Shown: positions 1 through 11,500 of the stretch, piece after piece | Layout: the number at the start of each line of letters is the position of its first letter | Numbering within the stretch: the stretch's first letter is position 1 | Position numbers and translations under genes: made by a program | Notes under the pieces: model-generated | What the model was told of the DNA's origin: nothing | The model's database searches: none | The model's input: only the letters and a program-made list of their open reading frames with translations | From: Strigops habroptila | Taxonomy: Eukaryota > Chordata > Aves > Psittaciformes > Psittacidae | DNA: 64,000 nucleotides | Reading direction: 5' to 3' | NCBI RefSeq assembly: GCF_004027225.2 | Contig: NC_044290.2 | Span: 3,426,906 to 3,490,905, forward strand

Positions 1-107
1 TTTTAATATATAAAGCACTCTTCAAACATCTATTTCTTTTTGAGTCCATTATTTGGTAAATATGTAACTGCTACACATTAGATTAGGTATTTTCTTCTTT
101 CTTACTG

Positions 108-216
108 TTTTTTTTTTTATTTTCTTTTTTTTTTTTTTTTTTTTTTTTTGGTTTTTTTTTGTTTTTTTTTTTTTTTGTGGTTTTTTTTTTTTGTTTTTTG
201 TTTTTTTTTTTTTTTT
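108..216 (-). repeat. A-rich tract in the 3' UTR (T-rich on the + strand)
   Basis: About 109 bases made almost wholly of A in the mRNA sense, broken by single C residues and one CC-A-CC-like interruption. The spaced C residues show it is not a simple poly(A) tail. It may bind poly(A)-binding protein or serve as an internal oligo-dT priming site. Its exact length may be uncertain because homopolymers are error-prone in sequencing. Confidence 0.8.
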
Positions 217-504
217 AAATAATATCTTCAGTGCTAGGAGTTGGGTTTTAAAAATACATGAAATGGTGTGGAGTTGCTCCTCGGGAAACCCGGCTTTCCT
301 GAGACATCTTCCACCATGTGCAAGATAGTGATCACAAAGTTTTCGCCACTTTGACGAAGAGGAGGAAAAAACAACAACCCAAACAAAAAAAAATAGTACA
401 CAGCAATGGCCAAAGAAAAGGATAATACAACAACACTGTTCAATCCCAGAGCTCTGAAGTAGCATATCTTCATTCTGAAAATAAGTTTTTCTTTACGATG
501 GAAG

Positions 505-597
505 TTTGTTTTTTTTTTTTTCCTTTTTATTTTTAGGTTTTTTTCTTTGTTTTCTTTTTTTTTTTTTTAATTCCTTTTTTTTTTTTTTATTTTAAAG
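505..597 (-). repeat. second A-rich tract in the 3' UTR
   Basis: T-rich on the + strand with runs of 12-14 T, interrupted by CC, A and GG. It includes two AATAAA hexamers in the mRNA sense (526-531, 586-591). It resembles the tract at 108-216. Smaller T runs also occur at about 755-766, 973-990 and 1414-1463. Confidence 0.75.
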
Positions 598-619
598 TTT
601 GAAGGAGGAAAAAAAGGTC

Positions 620-627
620 TGTAAACA
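620..627 (-). promoter_or_regulatory. candidate miR-30 family target site (8mer)
   Basis: The mRNA-sense sequence is TGTTTACA, the perfect 8mer complement of the miR-30 seed UGUAAACA. A second, 7-base match (TGTTTAC) lies at 920-926. Seed matches occur by chance, but TNRC6 genes are among known or predicted miR-30 targets. Not confirmed here. Confidence 0.4.
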
Positions 628-1046
628 GGTGGGAGCCACAACTCCTGGCTCCTCCAAAAGCAGTCAAAACCTATGTCCAAGTGCTTGTTTCTGTTCCTGC
701 TTGCAAGGGAACTATCAACTCTTTACAATTATCTATGGCCACAGTTCAACAAGAGTATTTTTTTTTTTTGTTAAACTTTATATTCCGAATGGAAAAATGG
801 TGCAATACTCCGGTAATTTTCTTGCATTAGTCCACAATAAAAAGCTGCTAAAGGTAGATATACATATTATTCTCCAGAGATACACACTGTCATTTTTAAA
901 ATGCGATAAGAGTCCTTGAGTAAACATTTACACGTGAATTGTCGCCGGCCCCTTCTATCAGTTTCTTTTCCTTATTTTTTTTTTTTTCCTTTTATTTTAC
1001 TTTTGACCATTCTAGGATTAGCTACAAGAAGGGCTGCGGACACTCA

Positions 1047-1053
1047 GTGCAAA
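1047..1053 (-). promoter_or_regulatory. candidate miR-19 target site (7mer)
   Basis: The mRNA-sense sequence is TTTGCAC, complementary to miR-19 seed positions 2-8 (GUGCAAA). It is one of several seed matches in this 3' UTR and could be chance. Confidence 0.3.
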
Positions 1054-1158
1054 GTTAGAAGCTAATAACAATTAAACATTTGACCAATGAGCAAATAAAA
1101 AGCATATACTGAATAAAAGGAGAAAATTCACCCTTTTAGTGAACCCCCCCTCCCCGGG

Positions 1159-1205
1159 CACACAGGGACACACACACCCGCACAGGCACCCGCACACACA
1201 CATAC
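1159..1205. repeat. imperfect CA-rich microsatellite
   Basis: CACACA units interrupted by GGGA, CCCG and GGCACC. It is preceded by a C-rich run with CCCGGG at 1145-1158. It lies in the 3' UTR and would read as GT-rich in the mRNA. Confidence 0.75.
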
Positions 1206-1726
1206 AGCTGTTCCAACACAAACAGAGGCTGAACTTGAAGAACAAAAATCCTTAGAGCCTGGTTTTTGTGTACTGATGCCGACCTGGAAGTGTAATAATT
1301 CGACTCAGAAAGTGTTCACATTTTGTTATTGGCCTGCTGGATTCAAGTATTTGCATGTTGATATGGTTTGTGGTTTGTTGGGTGGGTGGGGGGTTTTTTT
1401 GTTGTTTGGTGGGGTTTTTTTTTTTTGTGGATTTTTTTTTGATTTTTTTTTTTTACTTTTTTATATTTTTGGGATTAAAAAAATGACATGAAAAAAGTAA
1501 TGAAACAAGGGAAATGTGCATAGGCAGATCCATGGGAGTAGTGGACACAGAGATAGCCCGACCCTGCCCTCCCCCCAGCTCAACCTGTACAGTCCGTAGT
1601 TACCATTCCAACTCGTCTCTTTTCTGTACCAATGGTAAATATCACACTTCACCCTTTCTGATTATTGGGTCCGCCTCTGGTAATGTGCATAATAGTCACA
1701 GGCTCATTTTAAATAGGCTTTCATTT

Positions 1727-1754
1727 CCCCCTTCCTCTCCCTCCCCCCCCCCCC
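1727..1754 (-). other. G-quadruplex candidate in the 3' UTR RNA
   Basis: In mRNA sense this is a run of 12 G, then A, GGG, a seven-base linker and GGGGG. At least four G-triplets with short loops can be chosen, which fits the usual quadruplex pattern. It lies about 390 bases after the stop codon. Confidence 0.6.
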
Positions 1755-1790
1755 AGTTGATAAAATAACCCTTTCCAGCCCAAATTCTGA

Positions 1791-1797
1791 AAAGTGC
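1791..1797 (-). promoter_or_regulatory. candidate miR-17/20/106 family target site (7mer)
   Basis: The mRNA-sense sequence is GCACTTT, complementary to the AAAGUGC seed. miR-17 and miR-19 are made from the same cluster, so this and the 1047-1053 site could act together. Not confirmed. Confidence 0.3.
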
Positions 1798-2141
1798 CCT
1801 TCATGATAGACCTATTCTAAGCAGCTTTTATACTTTGTTTTGAAAAAATCACCATACAAACATAAAAAGACAACATAAAACAAAAAGCCATGAAAACAAA
1901 AAACAATAAAACCTGTCATTAGCATGTGACACTGACCAAAAGTAGCCCATACTGTTTCATGAACAGTTCACAAGGACTTCTGCAGTTTCATAGTCGATAT
2001 TGGACAGAGGTACTAAAAAGGGCTGCCAGTCTGATCTGTTAAAGCTGGATTCTTCATCAAGCCCGGGACTGGAAAGGGTTACAATTCTATTTTTCCTTTA
2101 GTGCTGATGATTGTTATTTTCCATTTTGTTTCTCTGGTTTC

Positions 2142-2502
2142 CTAGATGGACTCCCCACTGAGAAGATCACCCGGAAGAAGAGTATTCAAAGGTGTCGGGC
2201 TGCCGATAACTCTGCCGTCGTCGGTGCTTGGGGGTCCCCAAAGGCTGCTGGAGTACTGGGGCACCCCACCCCAGAGCAGGTCGCTGCTCCCCTTGCCCCC
2301 CAGGCAGGGAGTGTTCCAGTGCCCGGCGTCATTGCGCACCAAGCCGTGGGAGCTGCTGGAGGAGCCCAGGCGGGTCTGGTTGGTTCCAGTGTTGGACTGC
2401 CAGCTGGAGGTGGGTGGCAGCGCCTGGCCTTGTGCTAAGAAACGGTTGACTTCTTCCTCACCAGCAAACTCGGCCAGGATAGTAGTGTTTCCCAGGACAC
2501 AC
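2142..2502 (-). CDS. TNRC6C: TNRC6C window exon 20: end of the RRM, C-terminal tail and stop
   Basis: 361 coding bases, residues 1782-1901, with stop TAG at 2142-2144. The acceptor is ctgccctcag before GTGTGTCC. It encodes [20 protein letters not shown] (last RRM strand and an extra C-terminal helix). A tail follows with isolated Trp residues (SSWQS, HWNTP, LLWGG, SLWGPP) and ends GDLLSGESI. Human ends GESL. Trp residues in this tail are known in the family to dock CCR4-NOT and PAN2-PAN3. A long open frame on the other strand over the same bases is a shadow. Confidence 0.96.
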
Positions 2503-5500
2503 CTGAGGGCAGAGAGAAAAGGTGGAGTGACACGAAACAAGGGGTGCAAAGGGGACTTCTGGAAACATCCAAGATGGATATCACAGAATGGTTTGGGTTG
2601 GAAGGGACCCTAAAGCTCATCTGGCTGTGTTGGGAACACATTTGCAACATCTGTACTTGGAAATTTGGTTTGTACTTCAATGCAACTCACCACACGTCCT
2701 GCAAAGTTGAAGGTTTTGTCTTCCTCCCAGCCACATTTCCTGAAAGCTCACGTTTCTTTAATAGTATGTTTAGAATTAATTTCCTTTGTGTATATTTGAC
2801 AAGAATAACTGCATGACTAACGCAATGGATGCAGAATTCTTCCAAGAACCTTCTAGAATTTCTTCTAGAATTTATTTTGCAACTTAAGATCTTCTAAAGA
2901 GGAGAAGATAAACCTACCTGGCACTATCTGCCTAAACCTCTGGATCTCTGTGTTAGTTCAGTCTCACTGCTGCATGGTGTGTAACTCTAACACACACACA
3001 TCAACAACTATGCCTTCGTTGCAATACACATGTTTGTGATGGCTCTTCCCCCCTCATCGTCTGACCATGGCCTCTGGTTTGGATGCCATCAACAAGCTGG
3101 GTTTGTGCAAACGCTCCTTGCCGAAAATCCCATCTCGAGAATTTCTACCTTTCCTAAATGTGTAAGTGAAGAGATCCAAACGCAGTCTTTGAAAACCAGG
3201 CATGCTTCCAACCGTTAACCCAGCATTGCCAAGTCCACCACTAAACCATGTCCCTAAGCGCCACATCTACACGTTTTAAACACCTCCAGGGATGGTGACT
3301 TCACTGCCCTGGGCAGCCTGTTCCGGTGCTGGACAACTCTTTCTGTAAAGACATTTTTCCCAATATCCAATCTAAACCTCCCCTAGTGCAACTTGAGGCT
3401 GTTCTCTCCTAACCCTATCACTTGTTACTTAGGAGAAGACACCAGCCCCCTCCTGGCTCCATCCTCCTGTCAGGCAGTTGCAGAGAGCGAGAAGGTCCCC
3501 CCTGAGCCTTCTCTTCTCCAGACTAAACCCACCAGGGCCCTCAGCCGTTCCTCATCACACTTGTGCTCCAGGCCCTGCACCAGCTCCTGTGCCCTTCTCT
3601 GGCCCCGCTTCAGCACCTCAATGTCTCTCTTGTAGTGAGGGGCCCAGAACTGAACACAGCATTTGAGGTGCAGCCTCACCAGTGCCCAGCACAGGGGGAC
3701 AATCCCCGTCCACATCCTGCTGGCCACACTATTGCTATAGTACATATCCCACTATAAGCTGGGATATGAGACTGCTGGCTCTGTGATGTATTTTCCAGCG
3801 ATCAAGTCCATGTAAACATTTATCTGTGTAATAGATAGTGGCTGGTATCTCTTGAAACTCTAATACTGTCCTGCTGGCTTCCACAAACCCCATTGTATTT
3901 TACCATTGACACCCTGCCAGCAAACCAAGCACATTTATAGCTCAAGCCTTTTCATTCACAAAGGTCTATCCTGTCCTCACCAGCAGTATAACTGTAGCTA
4001 TGCCACAACCTATTAAAAAAAACCACTTTATAGGGAGGCCTTCCAGATCACTGACAGTGTAAGGACATTACCATCTGCATATTTAAAATAAGCATTTCTC
4101 TTTAAACTCACATATTAATTTTGCCTCTGGCGTTATTTCTTTTAACTGATGTGCACATCTAAACTGACGTAACCCAAGATGGGTCAATTTTTCATCTCCA
4201 ACTGTTCTGAATGCTGCTTTGTAATATTTCATTAAGGAATCATAGAATGGTTTGGGTTGGAAAGATCATCTAGATCCAACCCCCTGCCATGAGCAGGGAT
4301 GCCCCACACCAGACCATGTCGCCCAAGGCTCTGTCCAACCTGGCTTTGAACACTGCCAGGGATGGAGCATTTACCACTTCTTAGGGCAACCTGTGCCAGT
4401 GCCTCACCACCCTCACAGTGGGGTCAACAGAATGGTCAACAGTTAAGAAAGCAACATGGTAATTAATATTATTAGTACAATTTCTGTTAATCTACTTTCC
4501 AATAACGGGAAAGTAGTTGCAACTTTACCTATGGAATAACCATTGCTCCCACATTTCTAAGTATAGGGAAGGCAATCAGGACAGTAGTACACCTAGTTCC
4601 AAGTGGTGTTCCCTCTATGATCAGTATTTTTCATTATACTTGTGCTATAACTTGTTGATACAGAAAGTTGCTTCCTAACTCCAAGCACTTAAGCACTCTT
4701 TTGAAACATCAGTCTCTATATTCTCAATATACATGTCAGAATATGCTTATTCTTCCCAACGTCACCGATTTTATCACCCAAAATTCTCCAGCTCTTGCTA
4801 GTGCCAATTAGTTCCATGGATTTTAAAATCCCTCAGAAGCACGTTTTATTGTCATTCATTTCCTTCAATTCTTTTCATTCCTCCTTTAAAATGGTGGCCA
4901 CATGAACATATTCTTTATCTATCATTGTTCTGTCCTTTCTGTTGCTCTCTGAAGCTAAAACCTCGTCTCACGCTCTCTCTGCTTCCTTTAGAACTCTTAT
5001 CACATCTTACAAATTCTGTGCAGCCTTAGAGCTGACAAATCCTTACTGAGAACGTTATTCATGGTGAATATCAATTACCAAGTTCTTAATGACCTCTTAT
5101 TCAGTAGTACATAAGCATCTAGCCCCCAGTTATTTTTTCTCTATCTCATAAGGTAATTTTTAAAATCAGATTAAACTAACTAGTGATCAGTTCTGAGTCC
5201 TACTGAATAAACACCTAAGAAAATAGCTTGCAGATAAAACTGGCTTCATAACAAAGGAAAGAGAGCAGAAACGTACATATGCAGAGACTTCTGGGCCTTG
5301 GCTGCTTCCTCCTTGGAACTGTATCGGACCACAGCATTCCCTTGTGTCAGGTTCAAGTGGAATGTTATTAAAGGGCCATGTTGCAAACACAGTGTTCGCA
5401 GTGTGGAACCATCAATCTGGTAAGAGGGAAGAGAGGGGAAAGGTTATCTGTATTTCTGTGGTTTTACTTTTAATGCTTGTTAACTAAACAAATTTTAAAA

Positions 5501-8500
5501 GCTGAAGAATAAGTACAGGTAAAAGGAAAGCTTTTCTTCCATAAGAAGAATTTCATTACAGACTTATCACTGTCTTCATTGAGTGAGACATCCTGTCTTT
5601 TTAAGGCTTCCCTACAATCCAGTGCACAGAATTTCCCAATTTAGGTTATACAAATTATTTTTATCATTAAAAGTCTACGGAAATCCAGAAATAAGTCAAA
5701 GGAAAAAATACTGTTCATAAATACAATTAAATTTCCCCCAAGGTTAATATGGATGTCTACATTCAAGGCTTTGTGGCTTATGTTCTTCTTTGTGAATGAC
5801 ACCACCTGGAGGACTTGACAGACTTAGGAGAAGAACCACCAAAGCAAAACCCATAGGAAAAGCAGATTCTACATCTCTGTATCTGTTGTAAATAATCATT
5901 CACCTCCAAACTTACACATACAAAAAACTGCACACTGAATGAATAATTGGGGTCTTCAAAATTCATACTTGATTTGACAGCACTTTCAAAACTTAACAAA
6001 TTCCTTGTAGAAGATACACACATAATAAATGCATAGTGATTATTTTCCCTTCAAACAAACCAAATGACCAAGGATGATAAATGTTCTTATAATCTCTGAA
6101 ACGTCACAAGTCCCTTTTCAGAACTAGCTGTGGACAATTCTGTTTACCTGGGGTGTGAGGTTTCGAAGAACCAGCCAGCTGCTTGTTCTCCCTGAGCTGT
6201 CAGTACTCCATGCAGAACCTACAATCCAAATGCCACAACAAAACATATTATCATGGTGTGGGGAGCATATTACAAGAAGAAAACTTATCTGGAATCACAA
6301 CATATTAGCAAGGATTACTGCTACTGAAAACAAATCCTGCGTCAGCTTCCTCACATCTTGAGTTATTGTTGTCTTTGCTGAATGAAAACCTGCTTTCGTC
6401 ACAGGTACAAGATCTGTGGCATTTTCACACTCCCACAGTAACTATTAGAGAACTAGTGGGTGCAGGTATGACACTGCAACAAACTGTATCTTCAGGTTAA
6501 ATGAGGATTAATCTGGAAGCCATATTTTAAAAGCAATTCAGATGTCCAAGCTCAGATTGCTGCTTGCTATTAAAAGATTTTTATAGTACTGCAGCATTCT
6601 GCTATCTTGCCAATGATAGATTAATGTATATGACTTATTCAAAACATATTTCTGCACTGCCAACGATTAAAGATACAAGGACGTAACCAACAAAACCTGC
6701 TTTTCAAACTTCAGCCTGGGGTTTTACAATGAGGAACTGAACAAGCTGGATATATATGAGTGGTGTTTCAGAAACCACAGTACATCTGTAGTCACATGTG
6801 TGACCACACTCAGGCTCCAGAGAGAATCCTGTAATCAGCAATATCTGCCCACCAGGTGGGGTTTTGGTGAAGAAAACAGATACAAATAAATGGCAAGAAG
6901 AGGGACATTTAATTCCCAACTTAGTGAAAGCAGATTAATAAACCAGTCAGCTTTATAAAATCAGTGTAATACTTGCGTTTGAAGCTGACTACTTCACAAA
7001 CATGATACATATACCAGATCCATGGTTTCTAATATTTATATTTAAGCAAAACAACATCTGAAAAAAGAGCCTGCATGGAAAAAGTTAAGACATTCCCTGA
7101 GGGCCCTGCAATGCCATCAGGTCCTAAATGCTTCACATCCATGCTCCAAAAATGTGTTCCATATTAAATTCCATGGGCTGATTTGCTCATCTTGAAGCCT
7201 TGTAAGCAGTCATAGATTATACCACAAACAAGACACATGTTTAAAAGATATTTTTAGAGATTAAGGAAACGGGGCAAAAAAATGTCTTAGTTGGAGTTTA
7301 ATGATTTGGCAATGACTATGTAAAATTACTAATATGACCACCTGAAAGGTGAGAGCTTCACTTACAGTTTACCCTAACTAAAATAAATGCACACAAGTTT
7401 CAACCCCTGAACAGATGCACTCTACTTGCATTAGACCTCAAGTTTCTGGAGCCTAATACACAGCTATGCGGTGCCTCACTACCGCAGCACAGAATAAAAG
7501 CAAACAGCTCTAAAAAGAAGGCACTGTGGTGTGCTAAAACACAGGAGTCAGGCGTACCAGAGGAGTAAGAGCTGGTCCAGCCCAGGGGACTGGCACCCCA
7601 CGTCGATGATGGCTTGGTATTTGTTAAGCCCGGAGGTGGTCTTGTAGGAGCAGTAGTGTTTCTGGGTACCTTCCATAGTTCATGGGATAGAGAGGCTTGT
7701 GTGTGAGAGATTGGGCCAGAGGACCATGTAGACTTGATGTCTGACAATTTACCTGCAACAGAAAGAAAAAATAAAGTTCCCTTTTGAAAATCTCCTACTA
7801 GTTTCATTTCTCATAAAAGACAAAACATGAAAAAAAAGACCAGAAAATGGACTTGAGTATTTAAAATCTAATTTCATTTAAATCATCATGAAACACTTGA
7901 AGATTGTCTCTCTCAAAGGGTTAATAGATCTTAACCACTTTTTCTTACCCAACTCATTTTATCTAATATGAAGTCATCAGTATAGCCATATGTTCTTCTG
8001 ATATATTACTAAAATTCCAAAGATAAAACCCAACCAAACCTGGATTTCTGAATAGGCAAAGTAACAAATACTCTTTTTCTCAAGAGTCTTTGCAAAAGAT
8101 GAAGTCTTCAGAAGATTAGACCAGATCACAACCTGTCACTGAAACTTTTCACTGTTGAGTTGGTTATTTTATATCTTACTACTGTTCCTGCCAAATCAGA
8201 GTTTTATAAAATAATAAAACAACCCAAGAATAGCAAATACAGTTTAGCATTCAGTGGCAGACAAAATTGATTCAAATTCTGCATACCAAACCAAACCCCT
8301 TTATTCAACTTTAGACTTGCACATCCTTGACTTTCTTCCTTGTACCAACATACGTTGTGAAATTTGAGTCCTATTTCCTTCTCATAGCACAGCCCCACAC
8401 TGATACTAACATTAGCAGCACATGGAATGGACTGAAATGGTCACATCACTACATCTCCTGCCAGAGCAAATGATATTGTGGTTATGCTGCCTTAATGCTT

Positions 8501-11500
8501 TAATGCTGATTGCAGGCAGGAAGAAAATACTTGGCCTGACAAAGGCCAAGATGCCAAAATCTTGTGGATTTTTTTAAACCCAGATTTGAACTGGCAGATG
8601 AAGCTTATCCTGAATCAGTGCTTTGCATCAGGCAGCCATTGAGGGGTTTTATCAGTCCTAGAGCCAAATTTACCAGTTGCCAAATCACAGCCTCAGTTCT
8701 ATACGCACACTCCCCGAATTTTCTCTATTTATCTGAATCATCTAACTCAATGATTTTACACTGAATCATAACAATTTAAGTGAAAGGGCGACCACTCTCC
8801 CATCTTCTTGCACACTGCAGCAGCAAAAATAATTTGACAATGATGATGAACGCATTAAACAAGGGTAAAATGATGGGGAGAAAAGGTAAAAAAGCCCGAG
8901 TGTTAGAACTCAGAGCAGCTCAGCACATGATTCATGCACATTACCACAGATTAGATGTTGCTATGTCACTACTTCTCATGGGGTTAACACAAAGATTAGG
9001 TGACACTGCAAAACAATAAAAAGCAAATAAAGCAGAAATGCATGGCAAATAAAAGGAAAGCAAGCCGTTCTTTTCCTTTCACTTGAGTAAAATGTTTCAC
9101 ACAACCCCTTTTTGTTTTCCATTCTGCAGTATGACCTGGAGGTTGCACTTTCCTTTATTCAAAGAAGAGGGTTTTCATTGATTAGATATGAAAATGTTAA
9201 TACAATCCACACAAGAGCCACAACACATTTTTATAACGGGGACAAACTGGATATTTAGGTAGCTAGTCCACAAGCAATGTCTCTGTGATTTGCAGACAGA
9301 GATGCTCCAGAATGTAAAGCTCATTAAAATGAATGGGGTAATTTATTTAGACCACCCACAAGCTCAGCCATGTAAGGGAGCCTTGGGCTTTGGCTTGACT
9401 ATGAGAAGACACTTAAGAGCCCCAAACCCAACCCCTTCAGAGCCATGCAGAGTACCTCCCTGAGGTGGTACTAAACCTTTTCCTGAGCTGAAGATGGTTC
9501 ACTTTTAACAGTGAGTTTATTAACAAAAATTTCACATCAGATCTTACTGGAAGGGTTTAGCAGCAGTGTTTCTATTGAGGCCTAGACAATATTCCTCCTC
9601 AAAGCTGCAATGGAAATAGTCATTAAGAGATCTCAATGCCAAAACAGAATGATAGCACGTGGCACTAGTGGAATAAATACATTTTTCCTTAGCACAATTC
9701 CAGGCATACCATCCAACTCACCACTGAAGAGCTGCCAGGAGAGCTGCCTACTACCTAGCACAATACTGAAAACCAGGTTTCTGTCTATAGTAGCACTACT
9801 GTAGTAACTAGGAAAGCACTTTCTAGGGCCTTTTCTCAGAATGCAGAAGGATGTGAAAGTAGAAAGGCCATTTTTCGTACCTGCAATGCTAGGTGCAGAT
9901 GCAATGCTGCTGAAAGAGCTACTGTAGCCGGAGGCACTAAGCGGCCAGGCACTCGATGAAGGCAGCGTGGCATTCTGAGATGATGTTGGGGATGACCCTG
10001 CAGAACCAGCAGAGAAGCAACTAAGAAAGATGGGCATAATGATGTTTGGTGTGACATAAGCAAATCTATTATGTGCAAATACAAACCATGCAAGGCATTT
10101 TCCTTAATCAGCCTGGTCTCAGAAGTCTAGGAATGAAATGTTATAGAAAGCATGACAAAGTGAAGCAGAAGTCTTTAGTAGAAAAGAAAAGAAAGCTGGC
10201 ACAGTAGCAAATTTACTAGCACCTGTGCAGAAGATAAACTCTGCATTTCCTTTAAGATACATGACTCAAAAAAATCGGCATTGAACTGTTTAGTCTCAAG
10301 GAACAGGCTTCATTCATTAAGGTGCTCTGCTGGCTGACGTAAGCAATGGCAACTGTAGATGAGCATAGATGCGTATGATAAACTAACCTCTTACCATGGG
10401 TGATTTGTCCTAAATTACTCAGGGTAAGCACTTCTCCTACATCCTAATGCCCACAAACATCTTTAGATTTTTGCAGACTTTCAGTAAAGTAAGGATATAT
10501 TTTAGCAATCTCTTCGCAAACTGATAACATTAAATGAAATAGCCTGAAACCACCTTGGTAAACCATTTACAATCTGAGGAGCTATCTAAGCATACATACA
10601 ATTTCCTTAGTGGCAGCAAGTGAAAGAAACTGAACATAAAATAAAATATCTTCATTATAAATACCCGAAGAGCTGGAAGTATTCTCTCTAGCCACCAGCA
10701 AAATTAAGTGTGTTTCCTAGGTGACTTATCATTCCTGACATACACAGACGGACTGTGACACTGAAACATCTTTAACTGACTAATAAAAATACGTGAGTTC
10801 TTTAGAAAAGAGCTCTGTACTGAGGTAGAAGGGACTAAGTAAAAGGGCAATCTCACCCCTCACAGCTCAATAAAAAACAGGCTATATATCCAACTGGAAC
10901 TGCAACCAACCAAACTTTACCTTATCTAGACCCACCACACTCCGAAGGACATCAAAACAGACATCAGTCTCAAGTGAAACAACACTAGATCAAGGCCTTC
11001 TCTGGAAATACTCTATTCCCTAGGCAGGAGTGAGGAAATTTTATCAGATTCAAAGGCCCATATGCCCAGAGAGCTGAATTCATCCCTGATTTCAGGTGGC
11101 TAAGGCTGGCTGACCCTGCAAAGCTTCCTCAGCAAACAGAATGAAACAAAAATCAACCCAAAAGCTTAGGTTTTGTCTCTTTCTGTGTGTGCAGTGCAAG
11201 GACGGTATACACCACAGCCTGGCCCTCTAACTGGAGATCTGCTCTGTTAATACAGTCTGTGTACTCAAGCTGCAGTATTCAAAGACAGCCTCTTCCCGGC
11301 AGCATGTCATGAAAGGCCCAAGCTCGTATGGAGGCGTACTGACAATAACAGATAAATTTACCTAGGAGCAAACACCCCGCTTATACAAGCATAAAGAGAC
11401 AGATTCAGCAGCTACATTTTCAATTTAAATTATATCATTAGTAAGCTAAAAAGCTAATGAGGAAAAGAAGCACACATGGACCCCAACAGTCACTGCTTTT

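Larger units (their letters stand above)
1..2141 (-). other. TNRC6C: TNRC6C 3' UTR (extends beyond the left edge)
   Basis: Follows the stop codon with no intron or new gene visible. TNRC6 genes have multi-kilobase 3' UTRs, so this is probably all untranslated exon, although no mRNA confirms it. Read as mRNA, it contains A-rich tracts (216-108, 597-505), C-rich stretches (about 1393-1380), a G-rich stretch (1754-1727) and miRNA seed matches. AATAAA hexamers occur at 991-996, 586-591, 526-531 and 116-121, several of them inside A-rich tracts, so no single cleavage site can be picked. Short open frames here have no recognisable product. Confidence 0.75.
2503..5276 (-). other. last TNRC6C intron, with three CR1 fragments
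   Basis: Intron of 2,774 bases between window exons 19 and 20. It contains antisense CR1 pieces at about 2579-2625, 3210-3735 and 4237-4424. The rest, including 4560-5200, is AT-rich unique sequence with no gene or structured element that I can name. Confidence 0.9.

Noticed and set aside
49..465. Open frame with a long Lys run on the minus strand
   Set aside because: The Lys codons come from the A-rich 3' UTR tract. It is downstream of the TNRC6C stop and has no protein-like composition.
2146..2613. + strand open frame of 155 codons over the last coding exon
   Set aside because: It is a shadow of the conserved C-terminal TNRC6C exon and runs on into a CR1 fragment; no family recognised.
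3393..3757. Overlapping open frames on both strands
   Set aside because: They are inside a dead CR1 fragment and are too short and broken to be a functional reverse transcriptase.
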